From: Cristatella mucedo
Lineage: Eukaryota; Bryozoa; Phylactolaemata; Cristatellidae
Length of the DNA: 64,000 nucleotides
Assembly: GCA_009760855.2 (NCBI GenBank)
Contig: WPIO01000002.1
Location: 7,870,001 to 7,934,000, forward strand
Direction of reading: 5' to 3'
In this document: positions 26,893 to 39,205 of the stretch, one piece after another
Position numbering within the stretch: the first letter of the stretch is position 1
How the letters are laid out: each line of letters starts with the position of its first letter
Translations under genes and position numbers: made by a program
The notes under the pieces: model-generated
What the model was told of the DNA's origin: nothing
The model's input: the letters and a program-made list of their open reading frames with translations, nothing else
Database searches by the model: none

Positions 26893-29415
26893 CACTGGAC
26901 TGGCTAGATTGATAGATATGGCGGATAAATACGCAGATACTGACAGATAAATATGGCTGTCGCAGTGACTGCAGAGAGTGAAGGCAAGGCACTAATTGTG
27001 TACCATTCAGCAGGTTCCTAAACGTTGGTGTCACGCGTGTGATCTTCTAATGGTCTGAAGCCTCTACGGGTGATGACCTAAGGTCCATTTATAGTAGTGA
27101 GAGCCGCTGGTGTTGTCTACGTCTAGAGCTGTCGGAATTCCGTGGCTGGATGTAGTTGAATGAAACTAGTGTGTGAGCTAGCCTGCTGAAGAATTGGTCG
27201 AAATTCACTGATCGCTATTCTGAATGAACTCAAGCCTGCCGATGATAAAGGATTCGCTGTGATCAGGAAGACAGCAAGCTTGCCGTACGAGTGGTTTCAT
27301 ATGTGTCAAATCGGCAATTAATAGTAGTCAGATTCCGAAGTAGATGTAAGGAGCAGTGGTGCATCGGTCGTATGGCCCCAGCTGCTCAAAAGCCATCAAG
27401 TATGGTTGGGGGAGGGTGCAGCTAGGATCAACAGTTGATTCAACAGACGTGTACTGCTGTGCTAGCCAGATCTTAACACTTTCTAGAACGACAGCACCCC
27501 TGACATCGCATCTCTTCTTGCTGACTCCGCTGCACGACTCTGTCTCAGAGGAAGCCAGCCACCTGCATCAGCGTTTAACCGATTGCACGCACAGCCCTGG
27601 CTACGGATTAGCTAACCCAGCAAGAATGATCCAAGGAGCAAGTCGGCACTAAGCTAGGATCGCTTCAGTGATATTCTCGTATGGTGCGATACAGATGAAT
27701 CAGTATTTATTATTTATATATATTGTGTAAGCCGACTCTGAACGTCAACCAGACCCACTAGAAGCACTCTATAAGACATTGATCCCACCCTTTAGGAGAG
27801 CTCCTTGGGAGAACAGGAACTTCGGAGCATTCTACACAATGCACGACAAGCGTATATGGAGCTACCTGAAAAATGATCTCGATTTCGTTGGATCGCGCTC
27901 TCTAATAGAATGATAGCCTCTGAGTAGAAATCGTCTCTTGACACGTTCACCGAAGTCACACCGTTATGTCAATGTCTTTAAACATTAATTCTAGCTTTCG
28001 AAAAATGTTAGCCCAGACAAAAATCTATACTGAAGCATTTCAGAGAAGATGGGCCACTCAAGGGTGTTTATTCGCAACCGAAAACATGCTTATCTCTTCC
28101 GAGTTTCAGCAGTCTCGAAGCTGCACATCGGACAATCAAGGCGAGCTGCTCTCTTTGCCTAATCGGGCATACCGGCCGACAGGTTAGGCTTGCACTCTAA
28201 ATGCATGTTTACAGGGCTGAGGGCTTGTTGCAGCTCTGGTGCCTACTACTGCTGCAAAGGAATTCCCCATTCATGGTGTACAGATTTGCTCATTAGAAAT
28301 GGCAGACCTTGTGACTAAGCGAGTCTCAGTATACATTTAAGTGTAGCAAGCCTGTGGTCTCGACCTAATCATGTGCACTTAAAATCAGCACTGAATAGAG
28401 TAGCACTGTGCCAAAGCCAGTTAAGCACCGCTGACGTGGCCGGATCCAAGTGGTCTTCTCTGCACGCTTGCACGACGATAAACATCACGGATTTTCAGAG
28501 ATACGGCAGAAGCATCCCAAGCCCAAAGGTCACTGCTTATTAAGCCCGGAGGGGGAGAGAAGGGTGGCTGCATCTCAGATTGGATTGCTGCTGCAGGCCA
28601 TGCATCTGTGGCACTGGCAGGTGCAAGGAAGAACGGCTCCTTGGCCACCAAGTGGTATGCCAGCCAGTCCTCACAGCCTGATCCTTCGAGACTGCAAAGC
28701 TGATCTCTCTAAACATACCTAACTCATCGGCCTGATGAAGCTGCAGGAGGCGTGGCTGGGCTGCACAAGCTGGGTTGCCAGCCACCTGGGAGTATGTATT
28801 ATCCCTTCTCCATCTTCGCCAACTGCAATTTGTTTATTGTCTTAATCACCTGGGCCAAGCATGCCAAGGTTTAAATTGTCAGGATTAAAGGTCTATCAAC
28901 TTTGAATGTCGCCGTGAGGCCAAACTTCTGCAATACTGAGATTGCTGTAGCGATCCAAACATGGTCGAAGCAGTGGTCTATTGGAGGGGAAGGGCTGCTT
29001 GTTTTGCAGCAGCGAGGCTTAGTTGTAGAAATGGCCGGGTGAAGGCAGCTGCTGGCTGCAGCCTAGACCGACCGAAGGACCCCAGCACTGTCTGTGTTTG
29101 TCAGGTAATTAGCTATCGAGTGTGAGTGAGTGAATAGTATCCATGGGAGTCCAGCCTCTCATGCATGTCCTGGCTCCAGCTTGACAGGCCGATGGCTAGT
29201 ATATCTTTTGCAAACTGCAGAATAATCTTCTGTGCCACGGTCAATTGCCCTGTGACATTTTCTAAATGGCAGTGCCAGCAGGGGCCAGGCCAGCTGCCAA
29301 AGTGCCAAGAAGCAGCCCGAAGGAAGGATGATATAAATGAGGGATGGGGTTAAAAGGAGCCGGAGAGAGGGGCTAGACAAAGGAAGGGGAGAGATAGCGA
29401 TAAAGAGAGTGAGGC

Positions 29416-29420
<5 letters not shown>
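26893..29420. other. No gene supported over about 2.5 kb
   Basis: Frames of 60-98 codons on both strands (for example 27356-27652 +, 28450-28722 +) lack domains and splice support. No LINE or SINE match was noticed. Confidence 0.45.

Positions 29421-29496
<76 letters not shown>
29421..29496 (+). repeat. (GA)n microsatellite, 38 units
   Basis: A pure GA run. Confidence 0.98.
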
Positions 29497-29498
<2 letters not shown>

Positions 29499-29913
29499 CA
29501 ACTTCAATGATCAGACATAACATCAGATAAAGTCAACTGAAAGCTTAAAGACAAGTAGGCAAGTTGGCAGGCAAAGGCAGTATAGACATACATGCGTAAG
29601 GGTAACAAGTTTGTGTCTTGTCACTGTAAATATTCAAGGTCGTCACTTAGTGTCCAGAAATGCACACAAGTATTAGGTATGTCTACATTTATCAACATGA
29701 AGGGCCACGTAAGTTTACCTGTAGGTTAAGGAAAAATAGAGGCGTGTGGTACTTGAGCAGTTCTAGATAATAATAATAGCGATAATAATAAGACATCTGT
29801 GTAGTACCATAAGTTAACTAAATATATGTAAAGGAATTTTGTACATAATGTAAGGGAACAATGTCAATGAATTAGTGAAAAATGCACAGTGTCAGCACCC
29901 ATACATACAATTT
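29497..29913. other. No gene seen
   Basis: AT-rich, with small ATA runs near 29768-29790. Confidence 0.5.
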
Positions 29914-30780
29914 ATAATAATAATAATAATAATGCACTTGATAAAGCACCCTCAGAGAACTTAATCTCTCTCTAGGTGCTTTACATTTGCTGCAAAGGGA
30001 AATGCAACTGGATGGTGAGTAAAATCATGCTTGAAAAACAAACAAAATGAATAACATGGTTAGGGGTGACATGCACAGGGTCAGCATGCAAATGTGGTTA
30101 GTGGCAGCATGCACAGTGTCAGCACGCATAAGCACATCAAGGAAGAATCACAGGGACCCACTAAATGCTGTCCTAAATAGGTGTGCTTTTAAATTCTTTT
30201 TAAAGGTGGTCAGGTCAGGCAGGGGATGTTCTGACGCAGGTCGGGAGAGAGTTCCAGGCTTTGGGAGCATACAAACTAAATGCACGGTCTCCAAAGGATT
30301 TGAGGTTTGTACAGGGTATTTGTAGACTGTTGGATTCCGAAAAGCGGGTGCTACGATGCTTGGCCTGATGGGGGAGTATATCTGAGAGATAGGCTGGAGC
30401 CAAAGAATGAAGGGACCTAAAAGTGAGCGACAAAACCTTGAAGTCAATCCGTTGCTTGACTGGTAGCCAGTGCAGGTCGGTGAGAAGTGGAGTAATGTGG
30501 CAACTGCGATGCTCACGACAGACAAGCCTAGCTGCAGAGTTTTGCACCAGCTGCAATCGCCAGATCGCACATGCTGGTAGAGCAGTGAGTTGCAGAAGTC
30601 GAGACGGGATGTCACGAATGCATGGACCAACTTGGACGTGGTATCCTTATCTAAACAAGCCCGAATTTTAGCAATACTATGAAGCTGAAAATAGGCAGAT
30701 TTGACTGTGGAGCTGATGTGGTCGTCTAACGAGAGGTCGCTTTGGAATATGACACCTAGATTTCGAGCTGATTCAACAAC
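29914..30780 (-). mobile_element. LINE-1 copy, 5'-truncated
   Basis: Reading on the minus strand it starts at ESARNLGVIFQSDLSLDDHI and continues with the VHAFVTSRLDFCNSLL block. After a small deletion near 30580 it changes frame to MQLVQNSAARLVC, then DLHWLPVKQRIDFKVLSLTF, and ends in PKAWNSLPTCVRTS. The 3' part holds the LINE-1 hairpin and ends in a TAA/ATA repeat at 29914-29934. It is very close to the 52.2 kb copy in DNA sequence, so it is relatively young, but the frameshift makes it dead. It encodes only the region C-terminal of the RT catalytic core. Confidence 0.92.
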
Positions 30781-30869
30781 AAAAAAGACAATGCACATGG
30801 ACAGAGCCTATACTGTGAGGAATCGGCTGCCGGTTAGCTTCTTTTAAAATGTTTTCAAGTCAGACTATG

Positions 30870-31015
30870 TTGTGGCTCAGTCGAGAGTGAGTTCCTGACT
30901 TTGGGACCACAGGTCGATATGGTCGATACGCACCTTGATTGAGAGCGAGTGCAGGTTGATGAGAAGTGGTTCAATGTGGCAATAGCAAAGCCCACGGCAG
31001 ACCATCCTAACTCTC
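30870..31015 (-). mobile_element. Old LINE-1 fragment
   Basis: GTGCAGGTTGATGAGAAGTG and TTCAATGTGGCAATAGCAAA align to the LINE-1 antisense GTGCAGGTCGGTGAGAAGTG and the following bases. A preceding GAGAGTGAGTTCCTGACTTT matches GAGAGAGTTCCAGGCTTT, with an internal deletion between them. Confidence 0.55.
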
Positions 31016-31654
31016 AGAGATACCAACCCTACAAAGGTCTGCAAAAATGGTCACCCACACTGCTGTGCACGATAAGCTGATTGTAGGTAATCCTTCGATT
31101 TGAAACAGTAGTCAGCTGCCTGCTGCGAACATGTGCTACTCATTAACTGGACTGAACATTCACTGCCTTGGCATTGACCCTTAGCTGCGGCCAGACGCCA
31201 CCACAATGCTCAGCTGCTAAAATGCTAAGCTGTGCTACTGCAGCTATAGTACCACCAACAGGTCCAATAGCAGTGGTGGAAGTAGCAACAGAAGTAGTCG
31301 CAGCAGCAGCAGTGGCAGTAGTGAAAGCATAAGTAGCAGAGCAGCCGCATCGGCAGTAGCGATGGAGGCAGCAGTGGCAGCAGAATGTGCGACTTCGGTG
31401 CTTACTAATTGCAATTATTCAAAGGTACCAACGCTAGGCAAGCCTTAAGTCTAGCAATGATGTTGGAACCTTTGGCTCCTGCAAGGCCCACTTACGGTTT
31501 AGGCCATGGGTACAAGGTCAAGGAAAGGTCATGGTTACAACTCTCTGGGTCTGCTGTACACATCCATCATTCATTTTCCTCTCTGGTGCTCCGACATCCC
31601 CTAAGAGAGTGCTACAGTACCTGGTTGGTCCAACTGACATATGCTCATCCCTCT
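31016..31654. other. No gene seen
   Basis: A loose AGCAGTGGCAGTAG-type triplet-rich stretch at about 31265-31385; otherwise nothing. Confidence 0.5.
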
Positions 31655-31778
31655 CCTTCCTCTCTCTCTCTCTCTATCTCTATCTAAATGTGAGCGACAG
31701 CTTTGCTGGCTCTGTCTGTCTGTCTGTCTCTGTCTGTCTCTGTCTCTGCCTCTGTCTCTGTCTCTCTGTCTCTCTGTC

Positions 31779-31859
<81 letters not shown>

Positions 31860-32112
31860 CTCTCTGTGTCTCTCTGCGTCTCTTTGTGTTTCTCTGTGTC
31901 TGTCTGTCTGTCTCTCTCTGTTTCTCTCTGTCTGTCTGTCTCTGTCTCTCTCTGTCACTGTCTCTCCCTGTCACTGTCTCTCCCTGTCACTGTCTCTCTC
32001 TGTCACCGTCTCTCTCCCTGTCACTGTCTCTCTCTCTCTGTCACTGTCTCTCTCCCTGCCACTGTCTCTCTCTGTCACCGTCTCTCTCCCTGTCACTGTC
32101 TCTCTTTCTGAA
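31655..32112 (+). repeat. CT/CTGT array with TGTCACTGTCTCTC minisatellite
   Basis: CT, then CTGT tetramers (31712-31770), a pure CT run, then GTGTCTCT and, from about 31950, repeated TGTCACTGTCTCTCCC units of 16-24 bases. A unique 29-base segment at 31684-31712 interrupts the left part and recurs at 57322-57350. Confidence 0.95.
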
Positions 32113-35100
32113 GCTGAGTGCTGCTGACCTCCGCCTGCCTGTGCTGGCTCCTGCCATGGCTGCTTTCGGCAGGTGTCTGCATAGGCAGGCACCGACGTTG
32201 CCTGCACCACGGGTGCGCAGCTGAGCACCCGCCGCATGCACCAAGCACGCCTTGTTGGCATGCAAATCTCTAAGTAAAAGGCCGGCTCACTCGATCAAAC
32301 AGCCGGCAGCCACGGCAGCATTAATAATTATAGAAGCCCGGCCCCCCTTTTAGATACGCTCATCCAAGCGGCAACGCTGAGTGATGCCAGTTACCGGCGG
32401 ATGACTGAACTCACGGTCGCGCTCTTGTTGACCAATGCCTCAAGAAACAGGGGCTGTGCCCCCAATTCGGTCGCATGCCGGCTAGTATTTTTAGCTAAGC
32501 ACTCCTGGGCTGCCTATCTATCTTTCGGCTTTGTCTCGACGCAAAGCTTGCTTTGCTGTCCTTTTTCGATTGTTTGGGGCCAGCAGAATAAAGAATGTTG
32601 TGTGAGATAACAGGCATATCGCAAGCAAATATTTGCTTTCATTGAACAAACACGGCCGTGTTTTGTAATAAATGGCCCATCTGGTTCGACCTTGGCAACA
32701 AGTGACGTTCTACCTGCCGAAAAGAAGCTGCCGGACGTGTGTTGAGAAGGAACAAGGAGGAGGGGAAGCAAAGTGAGGCAAAATGGATCAAAGGAGGAGA
32801 AGAGCAGAGGAGTGGTGGGTGGGGGGCCGAGGCAAGAGCTACAAGCAACGACTCAACTAATGAGTTTATTATTATATATTATTATTTAATATTTATTAAT
32901 ATATTTAATAAGATATTAATATTTATCGTTTGCCATTGTTTGCCTAACGAGAATTGCAGCACAGAAACACGTCGTTGAATGCGCTTTAAGCACTCGGTCA
33001 GTCAAAAGTGCCCGTGCTCTTGTGGTTGCTTGCGGGTTTTTCTAAAGCTGTTTACAAAGTGCAAACCAAGTGGGCTGAGCTGTGCCCTGACCCGTGCATC
33101 AGTCTAATTCACTCCGAGGCTCTTACAAATACTGTGCTGCCAAATGGTAACAAGAAATGTTGCTGTCGTGAAGTCATCACATTGAGGTTCAACCTATACA
33201 AGGATTTAACCAGCACAAGCCATGCAGCTGCAGTAGCACCCCATGGCTGATGCAGGATGCAGGTGCAGAGCTCTGCGCATATCACGTCTTCTTACAATTG
33301 ACTCACGATGACAAGATTCGACTTACTTGTGCACTTTTGAACAGCCTACATTACCAAGTTATCCTCAGCTCGAACTAAGCTTTCGCTACGATTTTGAGGT
33401 GCAAAGGCATAAAGTGAAGGTCAAAGCCGCTCATCGGTGCACAGCTTCGAGGCTCTGCAGGATCAAATAGGGGCCCACAACTTCGAGGCAGGATTAAACA
33501 GGGGCATGATCGGGGATTGGTCGCGAATGCTCCTTCATCGGTCACGCATTCGTGCGATAGCTTCCACAATGACAACAAATCAACTGCCATAGCTTCTGTT
33601 GCTGTAGATACCGCGAATCAATGCCATCCGAGCTGCTGACCAAAAACGATCTAGCTAAGATCTGTTTGTGAATCACGTGAGTCCCCTGTCCCTAACGAAA
33701 CAGAAATCCCGCACGAATGAAGATGCAATTGTTTACTACCTATCGCCACGTCTTTATCGCATTAGGCTCCTGTCACTGCATGGCCGGTCTTGGTACCCTG
33801 AGGATCAAGCACGGCCGACAGTGCATGCTTGTTGGCATCTCGTGTGCCGTCAGGCATCTAGTACTACTACTGCATGCTCATTGCATGCCTCTGCCTGAGT
33901 TCGTGAGTACGGTCTAGTCGGTAGCCGATGGGCCGATGGGGTACCAGAGGGGTTTGCCGGCATCAAACTAAAGCTTTGTCGTTGGTACTAAGTTCGTTTG
34001 CATCCAAAGCTTGAAACTTGCTCCTGGCTTCTGTCACTACTTGCATTGCATTTGCATCATTTAAGTCTAAGCTAACGACGAACCTGTTCCTGTCAGCTTT
34101 CCTTGCACCCCAGTGAACTCGTCTTCTTTTCTGGGAGCTCTTGGGTGCTTACCTGTGAATTGTTCCCTATGCATTACTAACCCCCCCCCCCGTCCTACTA
34201 ATAAGCGTGTCTCGTTGTTTTCTTTTGCATGCTTGTCCAAGTATAACACCTGTGTGTGCTCCTTCATGCCCATTTGGGGATGGGTCAGCTGCTGTCTTTA
34301 GACGACCTGTCATCTGGCACAGACAGCTATTTCCGGCACGGCTATTTCCAGACCACCTGACATCGCCTATCCATCATTGGTTACCCTATTTATCTTTTCT
34401 ATGCACATTTGGATGGGCTGCAAGTACGATCTGCATGTAGCTGGTCGTACCCTGTAATTGATGCTGGGCTGTAGCTCGAACATGTGTGCCACATGCTTGG
34501 TCACTGCCAGCTGATGCTACAGTGTATCATAGTACAGCATGGTTCCGGGCCTCCCCATTTGTCGACGTGAAAGTATCCATTGAAGGCAATCTGGATGTCT
34601 TGGCAAAAGAGACCCAGAGGAAAGTCACCAAGTCACTCCGTGAAGGCCAAGTCACACCAAGGTCACACCACTGCACACCTGGCCAACAGCTACAGGTATG
34701 CAATGTTGTAACCTTTTATGATCGGTGCAGTAAGTAAAGCTGGCCCCCCCCCCGATATGCCGAAATGAAGCCGCGCCCAGCTGACCTGGTCAGCTTACCT
34801 GGTCAGCTGACCTGGCGACCGATCGAGGGAGCAGCAGCAGGCAGCTCTGAGCTGCTGCAGCCTGACGAAGATTGGAACCCGAGTGCTTGGACCCTCTTCC
34901 TGAGATGGAATTTTAGAGTTGCCATCCATCCATCCAAGGTGCAGGAAAGGAAATCGCAGGCCAAGAAGCTCGGTATGGAACCCATTGCGAATGAATCTCA
35001 TCGGTATTAATGGTCAGTTTGAGAACCTGAAATATTACCTAGCAGCTTAGCGGGTGATGAGCAGTTGCTATGACAGGCCTGCTGTTGCCGACTGCCATAC

Positions 35101-35639
35101 AGTAAGTGCAGATAATTCGCTGCAAGTGGCTTCTGCTGGACGAATATATTATGATGGGCTATTCTCTTTACCAGTCCCGGTGACTCCCAGCACAGGTGGC
35201 CAATTTATATCGAGTCACTGTTGACAAGGCAGAATTGTACGTGAAGAAAAGGTGCGCTTGTTTGAGCTGCAAACCAGTTTGCCAGATCAATCCTTGTGAC
35301 TAATATATAATGGCTACCAAAAAGTCCATTCGTAGGAGGAGCCCCAGCCATTTTGTGGGAGCGCTGGTTGTCTATTTGTTCTTTTAGTATTCTGATATTA
35401 GTGCAAGCAAACTATGCCAAGGCAAAGGCCAAATCTCGATTCACCCCCAATCAGCCAATCATACGAGGGTTGAAGTGGGGCCGTGGGCTGCTCATTCAAG
35501 TCGGTTCGAGTTGACCAGGACATGAAGACACTCTACTTGGGCAAACCGTTGACAACGAGCTCAATAAGATTGAAGTGTCACTGAATGCCGATTGGGCAGC
35601 GAATGTAGCACACCTCAAGGCACGGACGAACCGAGTGGG
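32113..35639. other. No gene supported over about 3.5 kb
   Basis: Frames reach only about 85 codons and none has a recognisable domain. Poly-C runs occur at 34181-34191 and 34744-34753. A small AT-rich patch is at 32860-32925. At 34780-34815 a GACCTGGTCAGCT motif is repeated. No LINE or SINE copy was noticed, which makes this the least repeat-dense part of the window. Confidence 0.4.
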
Positions 35640-35790
35640 TGCTGGTGCCTGGCGAAGACGAGATATACATAAATATAATGTCGTAAATATAAATATAATA
35701 TAATATATACATAAATATAATATATACATAAACGTAAATATAATATATACATAAATATATGTCGTAAACGAGATACACATAAAAACCCAG
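35640..35790 (+). repeat. AT-rich ATATAATATATACATAAA-type repeat
   Basis: Imperfect units such as ACATAAATATAATATAT recur between about 35665 and 35765. Confidence 0.7.
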
Positions 35791-36600
35791 ACGAATGGCT
35801 TGCAGCGACGGTACATTTACATTTAGCTTTCCTGCTAGCAATGAGAGCTACAGCGGGACACTAGTCTCTAACCATCGTGCATCGCATCATTTGAAATCTC
35901 GGCTTCAAGGAAATAAAGTGCACACCTCACTGCCACCATGGGCAATGGTAAAGGTAGAAGCACGATTCGCTCTTGAATCGTGCACGCCAACGCCGAAATG
36001 TGTGGATGCACTGGCGGTGGCAAAAATGTTGCTAGATAGTGCTTATTGCCGCGGTTCTAGTGAGCATTAAGGGACTGTGCACTGCACTTTTCGATTTGCC
36101 TACATCTAGTCATCTCGGCTGCAACTGAATCCCTGCTCAACTCGCGTCCCGTGGAACAGACATTGAAGTAACTCTGAAGATCGTTCATGATGTTGATTGC
36201 TTGCTCTTGCTGATTTTTGGGACGGCGCTCGTACGCTCAGAAAACCTACACAGGATCGCAGGAGGCACGTACCCCACGAGGCACATAATTTGGGTCTGCA
36301 AGCCTCAAGCAGCGACGAGTCACCCTGCTCCACGAGTCCCACATGGAGAGCCATTTAGCCAGGCTTCTTTTGCATCGAAGCCACACCTGCACTCGTAAAT
36401 CACACCAAGCATTTCAATCCCTCATTCCAATCTAAGCTCCGTGCTGATCATTTCTTTTATTACTCCGTCTGCTACAAGGAATCTCCATACCCAAGCACTT
36501 CGTCGTGCTTCGTCCATTATGCTTAGCTCAGCCTGTAACAAGAAGAACGGTGTTCGAATCGCACCTATTACTTGGTGAGCCAACACGATTCGAGTTCTTG
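35791..36600. other. No gene supported; small perfect hairpin
   Basis: A 91-codon plus frame (35795-36070) is unrecognised. It contains a perfect 9-bp inverted repeat (GCACGATTC, 6-base loop, GAATCGTGC) at 35960-35983. Confidence 0.35.
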
Positions 36601-36601
36601 C

Positions 36602-36868
36602 TCACAGCCTGCAGTGAGTGGACGAATGCACGAGGGCATCTACGTCATTAGTCGTCGTGTGATTCGTCGCATCGAGGGCATCTGCTTTCAACAGCTGCGA
36701 CCGGCGGGCGAGTGCGTGCTCTAGCCTGGTCTGCTGAGTTGCTGCTCTACCTCGCGTTCGCTCGAGGACGTCGAGTTGGTCCACTTTCGCGACACGTGGC
36801 TGTTGCTCCAGACCTGCTCCACACGAGGCAGTGAGAGATCTAAGGTCACTGATGGGTGAGTGGCCCAA
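36602..36868 (-). CDS. Weak exon candidate with coiled-coil-like sequence
   Basis: An 88-codon minus frame ends in TGA at 36602. It contains GLEQQPRVAKVDQLDVLERT and TQQTRLEHALARRSQLLKAD, where leucines and charged residues are spaced as in a helix or coiled coil. Codon choice looks more coding than the neighbourhood. No conserved family is recognised, and neither a donor nor an acceptor was convincingly found. Confidence 0.2.
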   Translation of the reverse strand: MGHSPISDLRSLTASCGAGLEQQPRVAKVDQLDVLERTRGRAATQQTRLEHALARRSQLLKADALDATNHTTTNDVDALVHSSTHCRL

Positions 36869-37596
36869 AAAATCCTATCGAAGTATGGCTCAGATTAATA
36901 CATCTGCCCGAGATTCGTAGACTTTCAAGCACGACCAGTGCTGCAATGCACAAACTAACCAACGCGGATTGTGCATTTGCAGAAAGCTAGAAGCACTTGG
37001 AGATCTCTCCAAACAATATATAGCGTAAGTCGTGCAAGCAGGCTTACTTCTGGTGGACGCCGTGGTCTAATAAAATTTGCTTATCCATGCCGAAACTGGT
37101 ATCCATGTTTCATACACATCCACCCCTACATACCAGTATGAATAGTGACCTACAGTTCGTCTTCCTTACACACGCGACATCCAAAGGCACACTATAACAG
37201 CTTGTCAAGCACAGTGAGAACTCGGCAACATCAGGCAGGCCAGCTAACTAGGGCCAACCATGGCAGGATATGCAGCCATTATGTAGATTTAGCCGCCGGT
37301 GCAATCGTCGGCTTAACAGATATAGCCTCCTGCCTGGATTTAATTCGGACCCATAAAGCCCCTTCCAGCACAGACAGCATCCTGGCGGTGCGGCCCATTA
37401 AGCACTGCCTCCTGGCTTTCTTTATACTGAAAACCAGATATTGGTTTCAGCCGGGGCACATTTGACGGCCTCAGCCTCCGGCCGCCTGCTGGCTGCTGGG
37501 CAGTAGGTAGCAGTCAACAATAGCGAGCCGCACAAAGAAGCCGGAATTCCACCGGCTGACCTGGCTGCTCAGTCGGCCCGGCTGGTAGCGATACCA
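36869..37596. other. No gene seen
   Basis: Unrecognised, with short frames only. Confidence 0.5.
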
Positions 37597-38014
37597 GTGC
37601 CTCTGCTGCCGCTGCTGCCTCTGTTGCCGCTGCCTCTGTTGCCGCTGCCTCTGCTGCCGCTGCCTCTGCTGCCGCTGCCTCTGCTGCCGCTGCCTCTGCT
37701 GCCGCTGCCTCTGCTGCCGCTGCCTCTGCTGCCGCTGCCTCTGCTGCCGCTGCCTCTGCTGCCGCTGCCTCTGCTGCCGCTGCCTCTGCTGCCGCTGCCT
37801 CTGCTGCCGCTGCTGCCGCTGCCTCTGCTGCCGCTGCCTCTGCTGCCGCTGCCTCTGCTGCCGCTGCCTCTGCTGCCGCTGCCTCTGCTGCCGCTGCCTC
37901 TGCTGCCGCTGCCGCTGCCTCTGCTGCCGCTGCCTCTGCTGCCGCTGCCTCTGCTGCCGCTGCCTCTGCTGCCGCCGCTGCCGCCGCTGCCGCCGCTGCC
38001 GCCGCTGCCGCCGC

Positions 38015-38047
<33 letters not shown>

Positions 38048-38059
38048 CGCCGCTGCCGC

Positions 38060-38096
<37 letters not shown>

Positions 38097-38246
38097 GCTG
38101 CTGCTGCCGCCGCTGCCGCCGCTGCCGCCGCTGCTGCCGCTGCCGCCGCTGCTGCTGCTGCTGCCGCTGCTGCTGCTGCTGCTGCTGCTGCCGCTGCTGC
38201 TGCTGCTGCCGCTGCTGCTGCCGCTGCTGCCACTGCTGCCACTGCA
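37597..38246 (+). repeat. CTG/CCG minisatellite (15-bp unit) plus triplet tract
   Basis: From about 37610 to 37975 the 15-base unit CTGCTGCCGCTGCCT repeats about two dozen times with two shortened units. Then GCCGCT hexamers (37975-38060), about 11 CTG triplets (38061-38093) and mixed CTG/CCG to 38246. Because the unit length is a multiple of three and contains no stop, frames stay open on both strands: Leu-Pro on +, and Ala-Glu or Gln-Arg on -. One minus frame (38281-37514, 255 codons) has non-repetitive ends, but there is no other sign that it is a gene. Confidence 0.97.
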
Positions 38247-38469
38247 TCTAGAGGTCTACTTAGCCCGAGTACACACAACATATTTCACTTCTGAACTCGC
38301 TCTGAAACGTGCCGACCTGCCGTGCGACGTCTCAAGCTGACCGCTCCTCTCCATGCTGACACCGGTCTCTGGTCGGCTGTGGGCCGACCGAACCAACTGC
38401 ATTTGTAACGACTGCAAGCAGTAATTAGTGTGTACGGTTTTACAAATGCAGCCAGCACCAGATTCACTT
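38247..38469. other. Unrecognised spacer
   Basis: Short, moderate-GC sequence with no feature seen. Confidence 0.5.
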
Positions 38470-38872
38470 TCCACGTGCCCTCAGGTCATGTGCAGGCAAT
38501 AAATTAGCTGTTCCTTTCCTCCGCTCAAAGACCGCTGGCGGTAGAAGCTTTTTCTGTGCAAGGTCGTAGACTGTGGAACTCACTTCCACAATTCTTCCCG
38601 AGCGACATCCTCACTCCTTCTGCCGACTGCGGCACATCCTTTTTAGCCGTGCTGCACTGCCACTTACATGCTGCTCACTACCTAATCTGCTCTCCCGACT
38701 CAGCTATGCATCTCAAACTCTCTTTGCTGGCTGAGATAAAGTCTGTTGGGGATCGAATGCGTACCGTAAGCCGCTTAGGCTGTGAGTGCGCTCTACAACA
38801 TTCCCTTGCGCTACACTCAGTCTTCGTGGTCTTCGTGGCTTTGTTAATTTACTGACGGAGATACATTACATT
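38470..38872 (+). mobile_element. LINE-2 3' end with terminal ACATT repeat
   Basis: Matches LINE-2 (minus at 58915) in AATAAATTAGCTGTTCCTTT, the GTAGACTGTGGAACTCACTT block, and GAGATAAAGTCTGTTGGGGA. It ends TTAATTTACTGACGGAGATA then CATTACATTACAT, the clearest LINE-2 terminus here. WNSLPQF (the conserved C-terminal motif) is readable at about 38570. It is truncated at its 5' end. Confidence 0.8.
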
Positions 38873-39002
38873 ACATAATTGTGACTTGACTAGTTTCATG
38901 CTCAACTTTTGATGCACGTTTGTGGCGATTTTTCAGTGGGCGATATAGTTGGCGAGCCTGGCCTCAACTATGGGGGCGAGACGCTTTTATGAGTCACACC
39001 TC
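38873..39002. other. Spacer
   Basis: Nothing recognised. Confidence 0.5.
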
Positions 39003-39205
39003 TTAATAAATAAATAAATAAATACTAGCTGATTCAACAACCTCTTTTTCTATAGTGACAGAAGAGCCTTTACGGTTATCACCACCACTTGCAGTGGCGA
39101 TAAAGGATCGCCCACCATAGGATTAGAACCCACGACCTCGGAGCCGAGGTCGTGAACAGCAATTACCTTACCTAGTAAGCCATTATGACTCACCGACCTC
39201 TTGAC
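39003..39205 (-). mobile_element. SINE-2, nearly full length, minus orientation
   Basis: On the minus strand the element begins with a tRNA-like head (CTTACTAGGTAAGGTAATTG; B-box-like GGTTCTAATCC) flanked by ACGACCTCGG...CCGAGGTCGT complementarity. The body AGGCTCTTCTGTCACTATAG and GAGGTTGTTGAATCAGCTAG follows, and it ends in four ATTT units. The same layout occurs at 43850 and 57668. Confidence 0.82.

Noticed and set aside
35960-35983. Perfect 9-bp hairpin as a terminator or regulatory element
   Set aside because: Too short to mean anything alone in eukaryotic DNA; no U-run or gene context.
37514-38281. Ala/Glu-repeat protein of 255 residues
   Set aside because: All frames through the 15-bp repeat are open, so the frame carries no coding signal.
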